A stretch of 64,000 bases of DNA from Aphis gossypii (taxonomy: Eukaryota; Arthropoda; Insecta; Hemiptera; Aphididae): contig NC_065532.1 of the NCBI RefSeq assembly GCF_020184175.1, positions 62,001-126,000 of the forward strand. The letters run 5' to 3'. A program made the translations under genes and the position numbers. Positions 34,569-44,940 of the stretch are shown piece after piece (position 1 is the first letter of the stretch; the number at the start of each line of letters is the position of its first letter). Under the pieces are notes generated by a model. That model did not search any database and was not told the origin of the DNA. It was given only the letters and a program-made list of their open reading frames with translations.

Positions 34569-36962
34569 GTGGATAAAAATGAACAAGACTTTTACAAAGA
34601 AAATATTATGTTATTTTTACCATGGCGCGATGAAAAAATTGATTTGTTAGATATTAACTGTAAACAAGTGTATGAAACAAACATTGATCAAATAAAAAAG
34701 TTGTACCAACAGTTTAATAAAGTAGAAGAAACCCAATTAGACAATAATGAAATCCAAATAGAAGGGGAACAAGGCCGTAACAACAATCAGCTTGTAGACG
34801 ATGAAGATTGGGTACCAGACGATGTACTAATAAACGATATTGGAGATTATGTTGAAAATACAAATACATCAGATGTAGATTCACCTAAAGATGGTGGTAA
34901 GATAATAGTGCACCTCATAGACAATGAACAGTTTAAAGACTTAATCGGATGTCTAAATGACGGTCAACGCCAACTCTTATATCATACAACTAATGTCATA
35001 AGAAGTCAATTGTGGGGAAAAGGTCATCCTGCGATGAAGGTATTTGTCACTGGACCAGCGGGAGCTGGAAAGTCAATGCTTATACGTGCATTAGCACAAT
35101 CTGTAATTCGGATAGCAAATCTTAGACCAGATATAGATGATCTGTCACTTCCTCCCGTATTGCTGACAGCACCAACAGGTAAAGCTGCATATGGAATAAA
35201 AGGATTAACACTTCATTCCACGTTCAAATTACTATTGAATCAATTTGCCGGATTGTTACCAAAGTTAAGTTCAGATATTTCAAATACACTACGTTGTCAG
35301 TTTGCCAATGTAAAACTTTTGATAATTGATGAAATTTCCATGGTTGGCATAAAAACACTGGGATACATTGATCAACGATTGAGGTCTATATTACGAATAA
35401 ATAAACCATTTGGGGACATAAATGTAATAGTGTTTGGCGATTTCTTTCAATTAGCACCGGTATTAGCAACACCATTGTACGATAGTTTTGAAGAAATATT
35501 GACTAAATTTCCAAGTGCTGTAGAAATGTTATCGATTAAATCTATTTGGGAAACATTCAAGTTTTATGAGTTGACTGAAATAATGCGCCAAAAAGATGAC
35601 AAACAATTTGCAATGATGTTAACAAAGTTGGCCAGAGGACAGTTGGAGGAAGCTGATGTAAAATATTTTCAAAATCTTATAACCCACCTAGACATTACTT
35701 TTCAACCACAAGTAATGCATCTTTGGGCTACTAATAACGAAGTCGATGAAATGAACAAGAGAGTGCTTAACTCTATGAATCAAGTTAGTTTCATATCCGA
35801 AGCCATTGATACGTCTGCGAAACGATCGGATATTGAATCTGCCAAGAAACTGCCACGACAAAAGACTATGGGTTTAACTTTAAGATTAGTTTTAAAAGAA
35901 ACAGCTAAATACATGGTGATAGCTAACATTTCAACCGAAGACGGCATAGTGAACGGTGCAATCGGAGAACTCATGCAAATAAACAAAGGACAGACTGCAG
36001 GAGGTAAAGAAGTTGCAAAAAGGGTTTGGATCAAGTTTGATGAGCCAGAGGTGGGGTTACTAACCAGACAGAAGACAAGAGACAAACTTAAACCTGAAGG
36101 CGAACACACAGATGATATGTGCAAGTGGACACCAATTGAAATTATAAAATTAGAATTTCAACTCGGTAATGCAGAGCACCATAAAGTAACTAGAATGCAA
36201 TTGCCCTTAGTAGAAGCTTTGGCATTGACGGTACACAAAAGTAAAGGTGCCACATCTCAATCTGTAGCATTTCATATACCTCAAAAACTCTTGAAGTGCA
36301 ATATGTTATATGTAGGATGTAGTCGAGCAACTTCGGCTCAAGGTTTGCGTATAGACTACTTTCCTGCAAAGCCACCAAAACCTTCTGCAAAAGTTGAACA
36401 TGAAATGTGCAGACTCAGGACACCAAGTTGTGCTCTTATTCCGCGCTTTTCTAGAATTGTGACACACAACATGCCACTCTCCTGCATGTCACACAATATA
36501 AAGTCTTTAAATAAATATGAAGCTCATATTAATGCGGATATCGTTCTTTTACAATCTAAAATAATGTTCTTCCAAGAAACTGGTTCAAAATCAACTGACA
36601 CATATACCATTAAGAACCATACTGAATGCTGTAGAATAGACAGTATACATGCAAATGGTAAAAGTGGTTCAATTTGTTTTGTTGGAGAATCCATTAATCA
36701 TAAAGAAATAACCTGCAGCACAACATTGCTTCAAGATCAAAAGAAAAACACACACTTAGAAGTCATTGAAGTTATCATTGAAAATGTTACCTATATTGGG
36801 ATATATTCATCGCCAAATTTTCCTGTACAAAAGCTTTGTGATTTCATTGAAACGGTAGCTTCCACCAAAAACAATGTTATCTTTATTGGTGATTTCAATA
36901 TAAACTTCAACAAACCGCCAAAACAACATATTAAAACATTTCAAATACAAAATATTGGTTGA
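34569..36962 (+). CDS. Helentron Pif1-family helicase fused to apurinic-type endonuclease
   Basis: A 797-aa frame. Residues ~1-60 have the 'FLPWRDE' region that precedes Helitron helicases. Walker A is GPAGAGKS (~162-169), followed by TAPTGKAAYGIKGLTLHS, Walker B LLIIDEISMVG (~250), VIVFGDFFQLAPV, and the C-terminal ALTVHKSKGATSQS and LYVGCSRATS motifs. Around residue 635 the endonuclease domain begins (SCMSHNIKSLN ... ADIVLLQ ... FFQETG), continuing to NVIFIGDFNINF before a frame break at 36955-36962. The helicase part is the best-preserved piece of the element; coding probably extends upstream of the first ATG (VRFNVDKNEQD). Confidence 0.85.
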   Translation: MDKNEQDFYKENIMLFLPWRDEKIDLLDINCKQVYETNIDQIKKLYQQFNKVEETQLDNNEIQIEGEQGRNNNQLVDDEDWVPDDVLINDIGDYVENTNTSDVDSPKDGGKIIVHLIDNEQFKDLIGCLNDGQRQLLYHTTNVIRSQLWGKGHPAMKVFVTGPAGAGKSMLIRALAQSVIRIANLRPDIDDLSLPPVLLTAPTGKAAYGIKGLTLHSTFKLLLNQFAGLLPKLSSDISNTLRCQFANVKLLIIDEISMVGIKTLGYIDQRLRSILRINKPFGDINVIVFGDFFQLAPVLATPLYDSFEEILTKFPSAVEMLSIKSIWETFKFYELTEIMRQKDDKQFAMMLTKLARGQLEEADVKYFQNLITHLDITFQPQVMHLWATNNEVDEMNKRVLNSMNQVSFISEAIDTSAKRSDIESAKKLPRQKTMGLTLRLVLKETAKYMVIANISTEDGIVNGAIGELMQINKGQTAGGKEVAKRVWIKFDEPEVGLLTRQKTRDKLKPEGEHTDDMCKWTPIEIIKLEFQLGNAEHHKVTRMQLPLVEALALTVHKSKGATSQSVAFHIPQKLLKCNMLYVGCSRATSAQGLRIDYFPAKPPKPSAKVEHEMCRLRTPSCALIPRFSRIVTHNMPLSCMSHNIKSLNKYEAHINADIVLLQSKIMFFQETGSKSTDTYTIKNHTECCRIDSIHANGKSGSICFVGESINHKEITCSTTLLQDQKKNTHLEVIEVIIENVTYIGIYSSPNFPVQKLCDFIETVASTKNNVIFIGDFNINFNKPPKQHIKTFQIQNIG

Positions 36963-37599
36963 CGGTATTACTACAGATCACGGAACAACCATTGACAATG
37001 TCATTACAAATGTTGACATTGCGGCTTTGGTGTACGAGTCCCTCATAAGTGATCACAGACCTATTTTGGTTATGGACATAGATACTTTCAAGGAAATAGA
37101 AAAATATTCTGAGACTGTTGATGACCAAATTGTACAAGAAGAAGTCAAAAACAATTTTATTAAACCAAACGTTCCTGTAATCGATGGATTTCCTGTGGAA
37201 AAATCTAAAAAATCGATTAACTTAACTAAGGTCCTGAATAATAATAACTTGGACGATATTGAGTTCATACAGGTTGATAGTGACACTATTTCAACTAAAA
37301 CTAAATCAACCAAAATAGTTGATTATAATATCATAATTAATGATATTCAATTTATTCAGGTCAATAGTAATACTCTCAAAGTTCCAGAAAATTGCAACAT
37401 AAGGTCAGATTCATTATTAGAAACAATAAGTGATAATGCAACTGTGTCAAAAAATCCCAAAACAATAAAAATATCAAGTATTAAGAATAAAGTTGACATA
37501 ACATCAAGTAGTACATTTTGTGGCTTTACTAACACTGATGGTATATCATGTTATGCTAATTCTGTCATACAGGTTATTTTAATTGTCAATCTCTTGTAA
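36955..37599 (+). pseudogene. Helentron endonuclease C-terminus, linker and USP Cys box
   Basis: Continues the endonuclease in a new frame with DGITTDHGTTIDNVITN and the catalytic SDHRPI motif (~37050). A linker of ~130 residues has two similar segments, DDIEFIQVDSDT and NDIQFIQVNSNT. It then reads CGFTNTDGISCYANSVIQ (37517-37572), the Cys box of ubiquitin-specific proteases (compare G-L-x-N-x-G-N-x-CYxN). A frameshift near 37572 ends the frame; homologous coding goes on in another frame up to the P element at 37682. Confidence 0.75.
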
Positions 37600-38523
37600 A
37601 TGAAATTCGCAATAATGAACTCGGACCAACACTTCAACATAGCCTACACGAATATACAAGTAATAGTGGATCATGTGATACTCATAGACCTTATACTAAT
37701 AGACGGAACATCCAGGCGGGATGCGGGGGAGTGGTGCGGTCTTTCTTAGCGTGTCAGCAGTGATGCCATTCCTTGTGACTAAAAACATTGTTATTAACAC
37801 ATACCATATTATAATTACAACTTCATTATTGTATACTGCATGTCTGCATAGACCAAAGCCAAATAGACTTATAATTAATTATAATCAGCTAGACTATATT
37901 ATTATAATAGTTCTATTGTAATTTGTAAGTAGGTAGGTACTAGTAAATTGTAAGTAGTGCCTAGTATAAAATAAGTTTAATGTATGTTTTTTATAAAATG
38001 GTGAAGAAAGCAGCTCTTGGACGACTAACCATTTTATTTACTATTTTATTTTATAATAATAAATATAGAAAGTTGAAGAACTTGAAAAAGAAGGAAAAAG
38101 AAGAAGCTGGATATTATGCTATTGATATTATATGTTATAATATTATTGTATAAATCATGATATAATGAATATAAACATAAATAGGATCGTCATTCGACAG
38201 TATAATTAATAGGTACATTATATTCCATAATATCGTTGAATTGAATAATTTATATTCAAAAGTCAACAGTCACAAAAAACTGATCAATAATATCTACAAA
38301 AAGTTAAGTTTAAAAAAAATATAATTATAAGCAGTGCAGTTAAAATAATTCAGAATTAAATAATAGTATAATTCAGTCCCTAAAAATGTATTAATAATAT
38401 ATACAAAAAGTTCGTCAATATTTGAAAAAGTTAAATTTAAAAAGAAAACAATTATAAGCCAGATACATATATTATTCATTTCTAAATAAAATAAGTTTTG
38501 TAAATTTTTTTCTAATCGAATTA

Positions 38524-41500
38524 CTATTTTTTTTCTTTTGTTAAAGTTGCATGGTGAAATCTTAAATTTAAATATGTTAATATAGTGAGACTTATTATTT
38601 GATCTCTATGAGTATTAAATAATTGATGATCCAGACAATGATTATCAAGCTCTTTAAAAATGTAAGGTTTTTGATAAATATTGTTTTTTATTGCAAAGAA
38701 AATTTTTGATTTAATATTAGGTAAAAAAACATTGTGAGCTCGAAAAACTGTTTCTGCTTGTTGACAAATTTCAACAATATCTTGACTTGGTTTAATTCAG
38801 GCGTTATTTCTATCCTTTTCGCTTATTATTTTAAATATATGTTCCGAATCATCAATTAAATATTTATGACATATATTGCAGTTGATTTTTTTAAAAAATT
38901 TTTTAACAACAAAACCAGATATATAACTTGTCACTTCATCTAAAAAGGGAGTTATCCTATGTATTGCTCTAAAATAATCGTGGTCAGTTTTATTAATGTT
39001 TTGTTCACTATCATTGCTTATAATACTATCTGGTCCTACTTTCACTACCGACATTTGTGTTGTATCAAGTATAGCAATACAGTTGCCATATTGTGATCCA
39101 CTGATTTCATTGTGAACTAATAATTGCTTATATGCTGACTTAAACTGTTTACAGGAAGGATTGTTGTTGAATCCACCTCTTTGCCTAATTGAACTAAAAA
39201 ATGTCTCGATGTGATCCTGAGACAGTTTGTAAGAAAGCATATAATACAATGAATACGTAGTACTAAGATATGTATATAACTTTAATAAATTAGATAATGC
39301 GCTAATAAGACCAATGAAGCCAGTTTTTCTACCTGAATCTACCACTCGTTTACCATTGGCCAACTTTAATCCTAATATATATTCCTTAAACTTAACAATA
39401 AAATCAGCATATTTCTAATATACTTTTGAGTCCAGGGCTAAGCAGAAAGGATTTTTGGAGTACATAGTTCTACAGTTCAAAATGTCAAATGCATTGTTGA
39501 TCATAAAACAAAATTCAGCAGTAGGGTCAACATTTTTAAAATTTGGATCACCTAACGACTTGCAAAATTTTAAAGCGCTCCCCACATTATTACTTAGCAC
39601 TTGAGCTGCTAATTTTACATTCATTTTCTCGTTATGATAGTAGATGTGCTTATTTGATAATTTGGTTGCAGCTCTTAAACCTTCTTCTTTCTCTTTGAAG
39701 TGTAAAGCTTTTATATGATCCCAGCTTATTTCAAGTCCATTCTGGTTATACATATATTTCATATCCCCTAATGTGTTTCGCACCAATTTGAGCATATGAC
39801 ATGCATCATAAAATATAAATATTGGCTCATTGTTAAGTAGGTTTTGTATACAAAAACTTGAGTCATCGTTTATATTAAATGAAGCTCCTAATTTTGAACA
39901 CATTAATGCATTTGTATATGCTCCATCAAAAGTAGCGGAATGCACTTTTGCACCAGTTTCAGACATCAGATTTAAGCACTGCTCCAACAAATTACTTCGT
40001 TCTGATCCATTTAGTCCAGCAACAAGAAAATATCCAATTGGCATTTTCCAGTGGCCATTTATACCTACGGCCATAAAAACAAATGCGTTTTTTGCATGAA
40101 CTGCGTTATCATCTTCCGTTTCAACATTTGTACCCATATCAACAAACCCATGCATTTTTGTTCCGTCCCAGTCAGTTTGTTCTCTAATAGACATTTCATC
40201 AAGTACAATATTACATATAACAGTCTCATTTTTGGCTTTGTTTTCTATGCATTTAAATGCTTCGTCAGTAAAACCGGGGCCACCATTAACAACTTTATAC
40301 CATCTACTAATGCTTCTGGGATAAGGAAGCAAATTATTAAAACTTTTACTTACATATTGATATGCCTTGGTTGAATAAAATTGTAATGTTATAGCAAATT
40401 TTCTTAGTTCAGACGAATAAGGCAGTTTTTGACCTTTCATATTTCTTTCTATTAAAGAACATAATGATTCTGAACCAATAGACTAGAAAGAATAAAATAT
40501 AATTAAATGCTTATGGTAATTTAATATTTTATTACAAACCCTTAAACCATCAATAACAAATTGAGTTTCTCACATATATTATCATAGGCATTAGATACAA
40601 GTTTTATTGCCTTATTTTATTATACTGTACACATATATTCATTTAAATTACTTACACCCCTACTCAAGTACCTACTTTAAAATACAATGTAATACAACTT
40701 ACATATTATAAATTCATACAATTTATTTATTTATTTATTTATTAAATAAACGGGCGTGAGCCCAGGTTAAAATAATTAGGTGTACAATACAATCATACAA
40801 TAACATAACATGAAAATATAACAAAGTATAAAGTATAAAAGAAGGGTATTAAGAAAGGATGATTATTGCGGGTGGACCTAACAGGAACTCTAAAGTTAAT
40901 GAGATAAAGAAGGGATGGGGAATCGACCAAGCCTGTTAGGAGTTTGGTCCTAACAATTTTAAGCTTATTAAGTTGTTCATTATAATTCTTCATCTATTTC
41001 TTCAAACAGGTTTTCCAAACAATTAAACAAAAAACACAAATTAAATACAAAAAACACAAAATTAAGAAATGAAGAAATAAAATATTACCTTTAGATGAAC
41101 AGATGCATTTTCAGATATGAAATTTTTACTTTTCAGTTGAAGGATAAGGTCATCATATGTTTTGAGCTCGGTCTGCAGTCTCTTCACCTGCTTTTTCAAA
41201 TTTACATTTTGGGTTTGTTTTTGGCTGAACTTATATTTGACCATTTATACATTCCTTTTAGCTTTCCTCGGTGTATTAAAGTGACTTGGCGATAAATCCC
41301 CAATCGTATCTGGATTATATCTTTTTCGTTTTCGACTTGAACTTTGAAATAAAAAGACCAATATTTTGTACATAAATATAAATAATCAATTACTGTGAAT
41401 ATGTAAAAAAAAAAAATGTGTTTTGAATAATGTAATAAATGTAATGTAAATAAATAATATTAATAAATATATGTAATAAAATGTAATAATGTACCTCAAA

Positions 41501-41907
41501 TCAGGAAATACACTAGAACATCGCTTTTTTGAAGTAACACAAATACTATTTGTTGATACGATTGTTATTTTTTCGGGCGACAGAGTTTCTTGAGAAGTTG
41601 ACTCAAAAACTGCAATTTTGAATTACAACAAAATTATTTAAAAATAAGACTGAAATGTTAAGATTTAACTGTAAACTATTATTTATTATTTACAAAATAT
41701 AAACGGTAGATACCTGTATTTGTGGATTCTAATAATTCTGGCTGTTTAGAATTTATATTTACTGGAATAGCAATACTTTTTAAGTAACCATTTGGTAAAA
41801 AGTCTTCATTAGAAAAATGAGCCTTACAAACTCTATATGACGGCAGATGGAGGCCAATTCCACAAGCTTTTAACCACAACTTCTTGCGACCTTCATCCTT
41901 AGGAAAG
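38524..41907 (-). pseudogene. P-element (THAP9-like) transposase gene, multi-exon, three stops
   Basis: Exons read on the minus strand: THAP zinc-finger part 41907-41714 (WLKACGIG ... VCKAHFSNEDF ... LKSIAIP), linker exon 41609-41495, a coiled-coil exon 41341-41089 (QNVNLKKQVKRLQTELKT) with a stop near 41245, and a main exon 40482-38524. All have AG/GT borders. The main exon has the catalytic core (IVLDEMSIREQ, HGFVDMG, FVFMAVGINGHWKMPIGYF, SATFDGAYTN, YDACHMLKLVRN) and the C-terminal SQDHIETFFSSIRQRGGFNNNP block. In-frame stops lie at 39415-39417 and 38797-38799; otherwise coding continues to 38524. The first THAP exon with the CxxC pair was not found. A GTP-dependent cut-and-paste transposase by family; inactive here. 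Confidence 0.85.
40718..40993 (-). mobile_element. 5'-truncated LINE fragment in a P-element intron
   Basis: The minus-strand frame reads LLTGLVDSPSLLYLINFRVP and RSTRNNHPF, the pattern of the extreme C-terminus of LINE reverse transcriptase ORFs. It is followed by a short 3' end and (TTTA)n on the plus strand (rc TAAA repeats). It lies between the coiled-coil exon and the main exon of the P transposase, so it inserted after or within the life of the P element. Confidence 0.65.
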
Positions 41908-42358
41908 CTGAAATAAAATTAATAAAAAATAAAACTATTTAGGCGTATTTAGTAGTAATAGTTGAGCTATAATTCTTTAAATATTGGTAGCTAATAAAAA
42001 AAAAAAAAAGTATTAAAACATATATTTAAAGAAAAATATTTTTATAGTACAAACTTGAAAGTTGAGACTAAATTAAACAATACAAATAAGGAAAATCGCC
42101 AAAACTCAAGAAAAACACTTGTTGAAAGAATTGAAAATTTCAAATCAGAACCAGAAATATAACAGTAATATACTATTGTGATAGTACGCGGTGTGTTGAT
42201 AAGTCGCAGGCCCAACAGAATTAAAAATGATTGTACAATCCGATAGGTCTTGTGCGCATGTGCGATGTACGGGTGTACACCATGATCAGCGCCCTCACGC
42301 TTGGACACCGGAATTACAACCAAGTACCGTCTATTAGTATAAGGTCTATGGTGATACT

Positions 42359-43007
42359 CGAACAATCAGAGAATATTTGGACAACGAGACAATATTATAT
42401 ACTCTGCAACAGCAACAAGATTGTATAGAATTTTTAGAAGCACTTATGGACCGTAGTAGACCTACATTTTGGATTTCAAGAATTGTATACCATTCGTTGC
42501 AATACTTGTAAACATACAACGGCCAACAATGCACTTACAAGTTTGATTCTACATTTTGAGATTCCACAGCACAGATCACAAACTTTGCAAACATTATTTT
42601 CAACAAATCAAAATGTTTTAAATACATTAGATGATTACAAATGCAATAATTGTAATAACATCGGAAGTTCTGAAGATAAACATCAGATAATAGTGGCAAA
42701 TGAGTATATAGTAATTCAACTAAAACTATTTATTCCAACATTTGTAAATGGTCAATTTGTTCCCAACAAGATAACAGATCTAAAACTTAGTGGCGTACCC
42801 ACCTCTATTTTGGAAATTGCTGGAGCATAATACAAAACTCAAGCTGCAATATTACATATGGGAGAAAACACAAGTTCTGGCCATTACATTGCATACCTGA
42901 GACAAGGAACTTCCCATTGGGTTTGCGCCAATGACACAATAGTTGCAGAAAAAAGATGGCCAAACAACAGCAAAGATGTATATGTTATCATTCTAAAAAG
43001 AATGTAA
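42359..43007 (+). pseudogene. Helentron USP domain, C-terminal part
   Basis: Directly downstream of the P element. Coding resumes in frame with the target sequence and gives QQQDCIEFLEALMD (the QQD box), then, after a shift near 42470, a zinc-ribbon IRCNTCKH ... YKCNNCNN, and after a stop at 42828-42830 the His box SSGHYIAYLR followed by HWVCANDTIV. With the Cys box at 37517 this gives Cys, His and the Asn/Asp of a C19 (USP) peptidase. A USP removes ubiquitin from proteins; in a transposon it could stabilise the transposase or counter host turnover, which is only inference. It ends ILKRM at 43007. Confidence 0.75.
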
Positions 43008-44916
43008 AAATATCTTCCAATTGGAAAAAAACAAAACATAACACAGCTAAAAATAAATTGTAAACTTAACCTGTAAGTATACAATATTACAATCTGACTG
43101 TTATTGGATTCAAAAAGGAACGTATAAACCGCCAACTATTCACTTACATAATATTATGTATGAGTTGCCAGTCCCAAGCCTGGATAAAAAGTGTGAGGGT
43201 GCTAACCTTATAATAATTGATATTTTTTAACATAAGCAGAAACCTAGATTTTATTTTTATTTAAATAATATCGAACTATATATTATTATCCACACTTCTA
43301 ACCTTAATACCTTATACTATGTATGTTTATATTCAATCCTCCAAATACAAATTACAATTTTAATTGTGCAGTCTTAAGATTATCAACATTCATTATGTAT
43401 TCGCCTAGGATCATAACATATTTTAATAACTTATATAATATCAGTTATGCAGTAAAGCCTATCTTCCAGTGTTAGGTATTTAGATGACTTTAGCCTGTAT
43501 AATAGATGTTATTTTCCATACATAATTTAAATTGTTTAGGACATTTTATTTTGTAATTTTGTGCCAAGTATATAATTATAATATACAGTGACTAAAAATA
43601 AATAATCAGAGTTTATTTAAATTTATTTATTCATAATACTTCATACTTTACATTGTACATTTAACTATGATACAACTCGAATACTAACAATTTATTGAAT
43701 ATATTATAATATATTAAAGGTAAAAAGTAAATACTTAAAAAGCCACTTATTATATATGTTTATACTAATTTATTACATTAAATTTGTTATTTTTTTACAG
43801 ATTCAAAATATTTAATCAATTTAAGGGTTGAAAGTATATGAATCTTTCAATTGCCTTCATTGGGTTTAACAGTGCAAACATTTTTATTAGTTGATATCGT
43901 TGATGTACTGTGAACTATGAATCTTATAAACAATTTGTCATTACTCAATGTGCTGTGTGATACAAAATTCTTACACAATTCTGTATCTATTGAACTTAGA
44001 ATTTAAGAAATTTATTAATCCACTGTTATTTTTATAAAATATAAAAAAAAAATCCTTTATTTAATGGTTGAATTTGAATTATTAATATTGTAAATAGTCC
44101 ATAGTAATCTGGTCAAATTTATTTGGAATACCACTGTACTAAAGTCTACCAGTTGAGAAACTAATAACAATTTGTATTATAGTTCTCTGAGTATAACATC
44201 AGCTGAGCTTGGTTACACTATAATATGCATATTTGATGATAAAATTCAGCCATAAGTAATATCTAAACAATAAACAAAATACATAATTATAAGTAAATAT
44301 TAAGTAATTTAATGTGATAGGTACTTATTAAACTTACATAATGAAATCTTTAAGAAATGGCTCGTCTTGATGTTAATATGTAATTGTTACACAAGGAATC
44401 AACACGACGTAGAATCATATTAATTTAAAACGATTACAATTAATACATGGTTAATTCATAATAGAAATAAAATTTTAAAAACCGTAATCAACCAACAATG
44501 TCAACATACGGAATGTAAACAAAACATAAAATATCACAGATATAGATAAAGTTTATTATCTATACCAGCAGCTTCAGTTGTGCAAGGTTTATAGATAATA
44601 ATCTATAATCCTTGACTGTGTACAATATTATATTTGATTATATGGTATAGCAGGTATATCTATGATAATATAAGGTATTATGAATTATCATAGATATTAT
44701 CTATGTGAATTATAATAACTACCTACATGCAATATTTTTGGAATAGTTGATTAACCATGCCAAATGCAAATGCGTCCTAATTGAAAAATAAAATATTTGT
44801 TTCAAAATAAAATATATGACAATATATAAATATAATATATTCTAGACTGACAAATCATCTCCGTTCAGAATCGTTTTTCGTATACAATGATACCTATCAT
44901 TGCATTCAAATTTAAC
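43008..44916. other. Intergenic DNA between Helentron and LINE
   Basis: AT-rich, no supported ORF. May contain the Helentron 3' terminus and the LINE 3' end, neither of which I can place exactly. Confidence 0.4.
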
Positions 44917-44940
44917 CTACCCTAGTCCGAGGTCCACCCC

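Larger units (their letters stand above)
37683..42350 (-). mobile_element. P element, complete, inserted in the Helentron USP gene
   Basis: Termini CATAGACCTTATACTAATAG (37683) and its inverse ending CTATTAGTATAAGGTCTATG at 42350 form a perfect inverted repeat of about 24 bp. The flanking 8 bp GTGATACT occurs at 37675-37682 and 42351-42358. P elements have 8-bp duplications and termini starting CA. USP coding joins in frame when one target copy is considered. The element carries a THAP-type transposase gene on the minus strand and a LINE fragment in an intron. Confidence 0.92.
31272..43007 (+). mobile_element. Helentron (Helitron subgroup) coding region with endonuclease and USP domains
   Basis: Collinear plus-strand fragments form the order: tandem-repeat N-terminus, DUF6570-like region, HUH Rep, Pif1-family helicase, apurinic-type endonuclease, USP protease. 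Rep plus helicase defines a Helitron; the endonuclease after the helicase defines the Helentron type. Several stops and frameshifts break it, and a P element splits the USP part. Terminal structures (ends, 3' hairpin) were not found, so only the coding extent is given. Confidence 0.85.

Noticed and set aside
42042..42534. Minus-strand frames near the right end of the P element as the missing first THAP exon
   Set aside because: No CxxC...W pattern of a THAP N-terminus and they run across the P-element boundary.
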